Shown: positions 1-5,261 of the stretch, piece by piece
Position numbering within the stretch: the first letter of the stretch is position 1
Layout of the letters: each line of letters opens with the position of its first letter
Origin: Verrucomicrobiota bacterium
Lineage (GTDB): Bacteria > Verrucomicrobiota > Verrucomicrobiia > Opitutales > UBA953
Direction: 5' to 3'
Length of the DNA stretch: 6,299 bases
Assembly: GCA_004293385.1 (NCBI GenBank)
Contig: RDYO01000123.1
Coordinates: forward strand, 1 to 6,299
Notes under the pieces: generated by a model
What the model saw: only the letters and a program-made list of their open reading frames with translations
Databases searched by the model: none
Told to the model about the DNA's origin: nothing
Program-made: the position numbers and the translations under genes

Positions 1-322
1 TGATGTTGACGTGGTTCCAGACGAGGATGCCGAAGAAGGCGAGCGAGCCGATGATCGGGATGAAGTTCAGGAGGTAGGACAGGGCGAACCAGCCAGATTG
101 TCCGCCGAGGCGGAACATGACCACTAGGTTGTAGAACGGGATGATGGCAGCCCAGCCAGGCTGGCCTGCCTTTTCAAAGGTCTTCCACATACCGATGATC
201 ACCACCACCGCGATAGCGATGAAGACGAAAGCGAAGGCGGCGAAGAAGGCCATGATGCCGGCGGCAACGGCTTCTTCGTTACCTTCGGCTTGGGCGAGGA
301 GGGAGGCGATAGTGTGATTCAT
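1..322 (-). CDS. DUF5684-like small multi-pass membrane protein, 3' part missing
   Basis: Translating the minus strand from the ATG at 322 gives 107 residues open to the left edge, so the C-terminus is missing. Residues 22-45 form a strongly hydrophobic helix, followed by the stretch MWKTFEKAGQPGWAAIIPFYN (around 45-65), then two more hydrophobic segments (about 78-84 and 85-102). A helix followed by W-K-x-F-x-K-A-G-x-P-G-W-x-A-x-I-P-x-Y-N is the hallmark I associate with the DUF5684 family, sometimes mislabelled as signal peptidase I in databases; no protease residues are visible. Function is unknown. GGGAA at 329-333 lies 6 bases before the start and is a weak ribosome site. The gene is less GC-biased than its neighbours (GCT, GGT, TCT, CTA, ACT codons appear). 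It has its own likely promoter and is separated from nuoA by a hairpin. Family assignment is from memory of the motif. Confidence 0.75.
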   Translation of the reverse strand, partial: MNHTIASLLAQAEGNEEAVAAGIMAFFAAFAFVFIAIAVVVIIGMWKTFEKAGQPGWAAIIPFYNLVVMFRLGGQSGWFALSYLLNFIPIIGSLAFFGILVWNHVNI

Positions 323-334
323 CGCCGATTCCCT

Positions 335-340
335 ATAATA
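335..340 (-). promoter_or_regulatory. Possible -10 box for the DUF5684-like gene
   Basis: On the minus strand TATTAT (340 to 335) matches the sigma-70 consensus TATAAT at five of six positions and lies 12 bases before the ATG at 322. No -35 match is seen 16-18 bases upstream, where the sequence is the GC-rich stem of a hairpin. If used, the 5' leader would be only a few bases long, or transcription would be nearly leaderless. It also overlaps the T-rich tail of the nuoA terminator, so it may be only that tail. Confidence 0.3.
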
Positions 341-362
341 CAAATAGCCCTCGGTCGAGGGC
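337..362 (-). terminator. Probable intrinsic terminator after nuoA
   Basis: The arms GCCCTC (347-352) and GAGGGC (357-362) pair perfectly, and the next pair (353/356) can also form, giving a GC-rich stem with a very tight loop. On the minus strand the stem is followed by TATTTGTATT, which is T-rich but interrupted, so termination may be partial. A second small hairpin, GCCC-TTC-GGGC (374-384), begins directly after the nuoA stop codon and may assist or protect the 3' end. On the plus strand there is no T-run, so the direction is that of nuoA. Confidence 0.55.
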
Positions 363-384
363 GAATTCTAGCTGCCCGAAGGGC

Positions 385-777
385 TTACTTCTCCCACTCC
401 AGGGCGCCGCGCTTGAACTCATAAGCGAGGCCGAGGACGAGGACGCCGAGGAAGACCGCGGTGGCCGCGGTGATCGCGATGCCCGCGGCTAGGAACTCGC
501 GGTAGACGAGGGCCCAGGGCACGAGGAAGACGACTTCGATGTCGAAGAGGATGAACAGCATCGCCGTCACGTAGAACTTCACGGCGAAGCGGGGGTGGGG
601 CTTTCCTTCCATCGGCAGGCCGCACTCGTAGGCCTTGTCCTTGATGTAGTTGCCCTTGGCGCGCTGGCCGAAGAGGTGGCTGGCGGCGAGGATGATGGCC
701 GGGATCGAGAGGCCGAGGACGACCTGCACGAGGACGGGCAGGTAGGTGCTGAGGGACTGGGATTCGGCGGCGGCCAT
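385..777 (-). CDS. nuoA: NADH-quinone oxidoreductase subunit A (complex I, ND3-like)
   Basis: The 130-residue product is a NuoA/ND3 subunit of proton-pumping NADH dehydrogenase in the cytoplasmic membrane. It has three hydrophobic helices (about 15-36, 64-91, 96-119). The YECG motif at 50-53 carries the cysteine of the ND3 loop near the quinone site, followed by RFAVKFYVTAMLFILFDIE with the acidic residues D79 and E81 of the second helix, and the C-terminus ends in the typical basic-GALEWEK tail. Length fits the family. I chose the ATG at 777; a TTG at 792 is in frame and would add five residues, but it lies inside the terminator stem. GAGGG at 797-801 is 4 bases before that TTG and 19 before the ATG, too far to serve the ATG. 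No nuoB or other complex I gene adjoins it: the next gene downstream is unrelated, behind a hairpin. Identity is very secure. Confidence 0.96.
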   Translation of the reverse strand: MAAAESQSLSTYLPVLVQVVLGLSIPAIILAASHLFGQRAKGNYIKDKAYECGLPMEGKPHPRFAVKFYVTAMLFILFDIEVVFLVPWALVYREFLAAGIAITAATAVFLGVLVLGLAYEFKRGALEWEK

Positions 778-790
778 CGGTAGCGGACAC

Positions 791-823
791 AAAAAGCCCT
801 CGCCGGAGGAGGCAAGGGCTTTT
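791..823 (-). terminator. Strong intrinsic terminator ending the ABC operon
   Basis: Arms AAAAGCCCT (792-800) and AGGGCTTTT (815-823) form a perfect 9-bp stem, with a further GCC/GGC pairing (802-804 with 811-813) inside after one mismatch. Reading on the minus strand, the stem ends in TTTTT (791-795). It starts 13 bases after the stop codon of the DUF4340 gene, as expected for an operon end. The A-T flanks also give a four-T run on the plus strand, so it could work in both directions, but there is no plus-strand gene to serve. Only 13 bases separate it from the nuoA ATG. Confidence 0.85.
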
Positions 824-836
824 GAGGAAAGACCCC

Positions 837-1862
837 TTATTTCACCTTAATATCAGGGGAAGTGATGATCGCCGGGGCGGGGCCGGGGATCTGGATGGTC
901 TGCGGGGCGGGTTCCGCCGAGACGGGACCTTTACGGAAGTCGGCCAGCGAAGGCGGGACCTGTTCGACCATCCAGGGGACGGCGACGAAGGTCGCGAGCT
1001 TGGTCACGGCGTTGGCCTGATGCTTCGGGTCCGAGTGCGTGACGGTCACGAAGGCGCGGGCCGCTTCGCCCGGCTTGGCGGCCGTCGCCGAATCGAGGGT
1101 GACCACGACCGAGGCGCCGTCGAAGAGGCCGAGCGTGATGCGCGCCGTGCGGCGGGCGCCGGCGGCTTCCTTGTCATCCTTGGGCAGGGCGTCGGCGGCC
1201 CGGATTGTGGCGAGGGCGGCGACGATGTCTTCCGCCGCCGCGCCTTCCTTGCCTTCGAAGAGCGCGCCGACTTCCTTGCGGGCGAAAGAGACCTGGCCGT
1301 CCTTCCATTCCAGCTTGAGCGACTTGATCTCGGCGGGCTTGGCGGAGAATAAAGTCAGGTCGGCCCAGGCCGCGGGGTCGCCTTCGAGGTAGCCCGTGAA
1401 GTCCGTGCGGATGGCGTGCTTCTCGTCGTTGAGGCGGGCGCTGGCGCCGAGTCCGTCTTCGGTCTGCTTGCCGAACGCGAGCGTCGTGGCCTTGCCGTCG
1501 GCGGTCGTGAGCGTGACCACCGAGTCCGTCAGCCCGAGCTTCTCGAGGCGCTTCGGGTTCGCGGTGAGCAGGCCGAAGTCGCCGGCCTTCTGCAGGCCGC
1601 GCATCAGCGGCAGCAGGCGGTTCTCCAGGTCGGCGGGCAGGTTGAGCTTCTCCTTCACGGTCCAGCCGGCTTCGCCTTTGACCAGCATCACCGACTTGTT
1701 GTTGGCCTTGATGGTGACGGTCCGCACGGCGTCGAGCACCGCGGCGGCGACCAAGGGCTTCCGGACGGGAGCATCGGTCGGCGCCTCGCGCGTGAGGCGG
1801 ACCGTGACGAGGGCGCCGACGCCCATGAGGAGCGTGGCGATGAGCAGGGTCTTGTTACGCAT
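837..1862 (-). CDS. DUF4340 protein, partner of the GldG-like ABC system
   Basis: The 341-residue product begins MRNK followed by one hydrophobic segment (about 5-22), an uncleaved anchor or signal, with the rest predicted outside the cytoplasmic membrane. The body reads like DUF4340: a beta-rich segment with a GW dipeptide (66-67, 'GEAGWTVKE'), a helix ending near a 'LEKLGL' stretch (106-111), then a 'TLAFGKQTEDGLGASARL' strand region and a second similar pass from about 178 ('IKSLKLEWKDGQVSFARK'), suggesting the family's repeated alpha-beta units. The C-terminal 30 residues are proline- and alanine-rich and likely disordered. No catalytic residues are recognised and the molecular role is unknown; members commonly sit directly after GldG-like genes, as here, where only 3 bases separate the two. 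The region before the ATG (TTTCCTGACCC) has no Shine-Dalgarno match, so translational coupling to the preceding gene is likely. It is the last gene before the terminator. Confidence 0.85.
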   Translation of the reverse strand: MRNKTLLIATLLMGVGALVTVRLTREAPTDAPVRKPLVAAAVLDAVRTVTIKANNKSVMLVKGEAGWTVKEKLNLPADLENRLLPLMRGLQKAGDFGLLTANPKRLEKLGLTDSVVTLTTADGKATTLAFGKQTEDGLGASARLNDEKHAIRTDFTGYLEGDPAAWADLTLFSAKPAEIKSLKLEWKDGQVSFARKEVGALFEGKEGAAAEDIVAALATIRAADALPKDDKEAAGARRTARITLGLFDGASVVVTLDSATAAKPGEAARAFVTVTHSDPKHQANAVTKLATFVAVPWMVEQVPPSLADFRKGPVSAEPAPQTIQIPGPAPAIITSPDIKVK

Positions 1863-1865
1863 GGG

Positions 1866-3770
1866 TCAGGAAAGACGGCGGCGGCGGAGCAGGGCGTAGG
1901 CCAGGCCGAAGAGCAGGGCGAGGGCCGGTCCGGCGATCAGGTTGAGCACCTGCAGGCGACGGCCGAGGGAGTTGACGTCCTCGCTGAGGCCGCGGCGGAT
2001 GACGCGGCGTTCCTCGGACAGCTTGTCGGCTTCGACCTGGAACTTCTCGATCTCGCGCTGCATCTCGGGCGTGATCATCACGCCCTTGGCGGTGACGCCG
2101 CCGCCCTGGCGGGAGAGCTCGGCGATCTTCGCGTTGGCCTCCTCGAGGCGGCGCTCGATCTCGTCGAGCTTGGCCTGGTAGCGGACCTGGGCGACGCGCT
2201 CTAGGTCCTGCACGCGCTTGAACGGACGGAGCGAAGTGCCCTTCGAGCGGAGCGTCACCAGCTCGTCGCTGCCGGCGAGGGTCTCGAGGGCGCTGATGAC
2301 GAAGCCGAAGTTGTCGTTGATAGGTTCAACCGCGGACTGGCCGCCGACCTGGCGCTGGCGGACCGTGAACGGATCCATCATGAAGTCGGAGTCAGCCACG
2401 ACGAAGAGGCGGCCCGGCTTCTTGCTGACGGCGAGGTGCGGACCCGGGTGAGGCTTGGCCGGAGGGGCCGGGGGCTGGCCGGGAGGCGTCGGCTCGGCCG
2501 GCTTCAGCGCCGGGGCGCCCTTCGGGAACGCGGTGGTGAACTCGCCGGAGACGGCGGCGATGAGGACGCGCGGCTTGCCGTCGGGCTGGAAGCCCAGTGA
2601 CACCTTCTCGAAGGGGCCGGCGTTCGCGGTCAGCGTGGAGATGGCGCCCATGCCGGGTCCCGTCTGCGTCACCAGCGGTTCGAACTTCAGGCGCTTCTCG
2701 GCGCCGGAGATCAGGGAGATCGCACCCGCTTCCATGAAGGCGAGCTCGCGGAGGTCGCTCGTCAGCGGGGAATCCTTGGCGAAGGCGGCCGGTCCCGACG
2801 CGAAGGCCGGGGCGTACTGGATCGCGTCGCCGCGGCCGCCGCGGATCGAGACCGAATTGGCCGAGTCGGCGGTCACCGCGTCCATCTCGACGTTGACGCC
2901 CCAGCCGCGGAGCAGCGAGGGGTCGCTCGCGGCGGTCATCGCCATCGGGGCCATCATGAAGGGCATGCCGCCCTGCTGGAATTTCTGGATGCGCGACAGC
3001 GGGTCGACCGCGGCGAAGACCGGTCCGCCGTTGAGCAGGAACTGGTCGACCGCGTAGGCGAGCTGGTCGTCGATATGATGGGCGTGGACGAGGGCCACGA
3101 CCGCGACGTCGGCGGGGAGCTCCTTCGCCGTCGTATTGAGGGTCACCACCTCGAAGGTCTGGCCGAGTTCGGCGAGCAGGAATTCGGCCGGGCTCGGCTG
3201 CTGGTCGCCGCCCTGGGGTGAGGCCGTCGTGATGGGCAGCGAGCTGATCAGCGCGAGCTTCGGGCGGTCGAGGCGCGAGGCGGAGGCGATCAGCTTGGAC
3301 AGGTCGAACTCCAGGAAGCGTTCACGCGACGGGTCGAGCATCGGCAGGGCCTTGACGGTATCGGCCTGCTGCGCCGTGAGGCCGAGGTAGGCGTTGCCGT
3401 TGGCGGCGCGCAGGCCGGCGAGGCCGTGGCGCTGGGCGCGCTGCTCTTCCTTGGTGTCGGGGCGCGGGTCGGTGACGACGAGGCGCACCTTGCCGCCGGA
3501 AGCGGCGACGTATTCGCGGAGCAGCGTCTCGACGCGGCGCGAGTAGCTTTCGAGGTAGGGACGCAGCTTCACGTCCGAGCGGCTCACGAAGAACTCGAGC
3601 GTCACCGGCTCGTCGAGCTTGGCGACGATACGCTGCGAGCCCGGCGAGAGCGTGAACGTGCGATCGGCGGTGAGGTCCGCGCGGGCGCCGAAGGCGCCGA
3701 AGATCAGGTTGACGAAGAACGCGGCCGCGAGGATGGCGGCGGCGGCGAGGAAGGCTTGATAGCGGTTCAT
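1866..3770 (-). CDS. GldG-like ABC transporter auxiliary membrane protein
   Basis: The 634-residue product is anchored at both ends: a helix at about 5-28 and another at about 609-627 followed by RRRRR-type basic residues, which places the large middle part on the outer side of the membrane. After the first helix comes the family signature DLTADRTFTLSPGSQRIVAKL (32-52), the N-terminal landmark of GldG / ABC_transp_aux proteins. Other landmarks are the FEVVTLN-type strand (206-212), LLNGGPVFAAVDP (245-257), and VVADSDFM (457-464). Unusual parts are a methionine cluster (five Met in 269-278), a proline-rich insert (about 419-446), and heptad-like charged coiled-coil segments (about 520-556 and 568-600) before the last helix. 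It probably works with the adjacent ATPase and permease in an exporter or envelope-remodelling complex of unknown substrate. The name GldG reflects Bacteroidota relatives; gliding is not implied. The start at 3770 is 8 bases after the permease stop, without a Shine-Dalgarno site. Confidence 0.88.
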   Translation of the reverse strand: MNRYQAFLAAAAILAAAFFVNLIFGAFGARADLTADRTFTLSPGSQRIVAKLDEPVTLEFFVSRSDVKLRPYLESYSRRVETLLREYVAASGGKVRLVVTDPRPDTKEEQRAQRHGLAGLRAANGNAYLGLTAQQADTVKALPMLDPSRERFLEFDLSKLIASASRLDRPKLALISSLPITTASPQGGDQQPSPAEFLLAELGQTFEVVTLNTTAKELPADVAVVALVHAHHIDDQLAYAVDQFLLNGGPVFAAVDPLSRIQKFQQGGMPFMMAPMAMTAASDPSLLRGWGVNVEMDAVTADSANSVSIRGGRGDAIQYAPAFASGPAAFAKDSPLTSDLRELAFMEAGAISLISGAEKRLKFEPLVTQTGPGMGAISTLTANAGPFEKVSLGFQPDGKPRVLIAAVSGEFTTAFPKGAPALKPAEPTPPGQPPAPPAKPHPGPHLAVSKKPGRLFVVADSDFMMDPFTVRQRQVGGQSAVEPINDNFGFVISALETLAGSDELVTLRSKGTSLRPFKRVQDLERVAQVRYQAKLDEIERRLEEANAKIAELSRQGGGVTAKGVMITPEMQREIEKFQVEADKLSEERRVIRRGLSEDVNSLGRRLQVLNLIAGPALALLFGLAYALLRRRRLS

Positions 3771-3778
3771 GGCGGCGT

Positions 3779-4534
3779 TCAGCGGCGTTCGATGATGATG
3801 GTGCTCAGGCCCAGGCCGGCGAAGGCCACGGACAGGAAGTAGGCGATCGGCCGGACGTCGAGCAGGCCGAGGGTGAATGGCTCGAGGTTGCGCCAGAGGC
3901 CGAGGCGGCGGATCTCGTCGATGCCCGCGGGACCGAACAGGCCCGCGAGGAGTTCGTCGAACACGCCGTAGCCGACGAGCACGAGGAGGAAGCAGGCGAG
4001 GAAGCCCGTGACGAACGCGATGACCTGGCTGCGGGTGAGGGCCGAGGCCACGGCCGCGACGCCGAGGCAGGCGCCGGCGCAGAGCAGCGAGCCGGCGTAA
4101 CCGGAGACGATCACGCCCCAGTCAGGATCGCCGAGCCAGCCGACCGTGAAGGCGACGGGCAGCGTCATCAGCAGCGCGCAGGCGAGGAACAGCCAGGCGG
4201 CGAGGAACTTGCCGAGCGCGGCCTGCCAGACCGTGATCGGCCAGGTGAGGAGCAGTTCGAGCGTGCCTTGGCGGCGCTCTTCGGCCCAGAGGCGGGCGCC
4301 GGCGGCGGGAGCGAGGAACGCCCAGAGCCACGGGTGGTAGAGGAAGAAACGGTCCAGGCTGGCGACGCCGGATTCGTAGAGGCCGCCGACGAAGAACGCG
4401 AGGGACACCGCGAACGCGTTGAAGACCGCGAGGAAGACGTAGGCGAGGGGCGTGCGGAAATAGCCGGCGAACTCACGGCGGAGCATCGCGGCGAAAGGCT
4501 TGAGGCCGGGGGCGGCGGGAGCAGGGGAGGTCAT
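3779..4534 (-). CDS. ABC-2 type permease, GldF-like
   Basis: The 251-residue product is the membrane subunit of an ABC-2 transporter. Six hydrophobic helices are visible at about 29-51, 66-80, 106-130, 142-165, 169-191 and 227-247. The N-terminal cytosolic helix 'MLRREFAGYFRTPLAYVF' and the short amphipathic stretch AEERRQGTLELLLTWPIT (84-101) after helix 2 are typical of GldF/NosY-type permeases; the latter is the coupling region that contacts the ATPase. Length fits the family (about 240-260 residues). It likely dimerises, forming the translocation path with two copies of the ATPase encoded 11 bases upstream. The sequence before the ATG at 4534 (CCGCTCCCCC) is pyrimidine-rich with no Shine-Dalgarno match. 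The substrate cannot be read from the sequence. Confidence 0.92.
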   Translation of the reverse strand: MTSPAPAAPGLKPFAAMLRREFAGYFRTPLAYVFLAVFNAFAVSLAFFVGGLYESGVASLDRFFLYHPWLWAFLAPAAGARLWAEERRQGTLELLLTWPITVWQAALGKFLAAWLFLACALLMTLPVAFTVGWLGDPDWGVIVSGYAGSLLCAGACLGVAAVASALTRSQVIAFVTGFLACFLLVLVGYGVFDELLAGLFGPAGIDEIRRLGLWRNLEPFTLGLLDVRPIAYFLSVAFAGLGLSTIIIERR

Positions 4535-4545
4535 GGGGGAGCGGT

Positions 4546-5250
4546 TCAGGCGGTGAGCTGACGGAAGACGGCGTTGAGGTCGGCGCCGCGGGCGAGGAAC
4601 TTCTCGCGGGACTCGTCGCAGCGGACTTCGCCCTTCGCGATCACGATGACGCGCGTGCAGAGTTCGCCGACTTCTTCGAGGATGTGGGTGGAGACGATGA
4701 CGGCCTTGGTCGCGGCCATCTCCTTGAGGATGCGGCGCACCTCATGCTTCTGGTTCGGGTCGAGGCCGTCGGTGGGCTCGTCGAGGATGAGCACCTCCGG
4801 GTCGTGCAGCACCGCCTGGGCGAAGCCCACGCGCATGCGGTAACCCTTGGAGAGCGTGTCGATGCCTTGGGCGGCGACTTCTTCGAGGCGGCAGAGGGCG
4901 AGGGTGCGGCGGACGCTCGCGGCCGGTTCGGCGAGGCCGCGCAGGTCGGCGGCGAAGCGGAGGAATTCGCGCACGGTCATCTCGCCGTAGGCGGGCGCGC
5001 CTTCGGGGGAGTACCCGAGGTGCTGCTTGGCGCGGACGGCCTCTTCGGCGACGTCGAGCCCCGCGATGAGGGCGGCGCCCGCGTCGGCGCGGAGGTGGCC
5101 GGTGAGCATCTTCATCGTGGTGGACTTCCCGGCCCCGTTGGGTCCGAGGAAGCCGACCACCTCGCCGCGGTCGACGGAGAAGGAGACGTCGTGCACGGCG
5201 CGGAGCGCGCCGTAGGACTTCGACAGGTGCTTGGCTTCGATGAGGGGCAT
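4546..5250 (-). CDS. ABC transporter ATP-binding protein, GldA-like
   Basis: The 234-residue product is a single cytosolic nucleotide-binding domain. Visible in order are the A-loop tyrosine (Y13), Walker A GPNGAGKST (36-44), the Q-loop region with YSPE (80-83), where the usual glutamine is absent as in many GldA/NosF-type proteins, the signature LSKGY (133-137) in place of LSGGQ, Walker B VLILDEP (153-159) with catalytic E158, D-loop GLDP (162-165), and switch histidine H189. All residues needed for ATP hydrolysis are present. I chose the ATG at 5250 because the family fold starts with MPLIEAKHLSKSYG there; the same frame stays open 55 codons further, but that part is low-complexity Pro/Ala/Arg sequence lying over the end of the upstream channel gene. 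The gene follows the MscS gene by 11 bases and precedes the permease by 11 bases, so it probably energises that permease. Confidence 0.95.
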   Translation of the reverse strand: MPLIEAKHLSKSYGALRAVHDVSFSVDRGEVVGFLGPNGAGKSTTMKMLTGHLRADAGAALIAGLDVAEEAVRAKQHLGYSPEGAPAYGEMTVREFLRFAADLRGLAEPAASVRRTLALCRLEEVAAQGIDTLSKGYRMRVGFAQAVLHDPEVLILDEPTDGLDPNQKHEVRRILKEMAATKAVIVSTHILEEVGELCTRVIVIAKGEVRCDESREKFLARGADLNAVFRQLTA

Positions 5251-5261
5251 GGGAAGGAAGG

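Noticed and set aside
778..792. TTG start at 792 for nuoA, adding five residues
   Set aside because: The codon lies within the terminator stem, and the ATG at 777 gives a normal NuoA length. It is kept only as a remark because of a GAGGG just before it.
1416..2204. Plus-strand open frame of 262 codons opposite the DUF4340 and GldG-like genes
   Set aside because: It is antisense to well-supported genes, has no domain-like pattern, and is rich in Gly, Glu, Asp and Leu as expected for the complement of GC-rich coding sequence.
3772..3790. Direct repeat GCGGCGTTC (3772-3780 and 3782-3790) at the permease/GldG-like junction
   Set aside because: It is only 9 bases, in a GC-rich region, half of it being the last permease codons. 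Chance or slippage explains it, and no regulatory role is indicated.
837..5250. Gliding motility machinery
   Set aside because: The ATPase, permease and GldG-like genes resemble gldA/F/G, but no other gliding genes are present and such modules are widespread in non-gliding bacteria.
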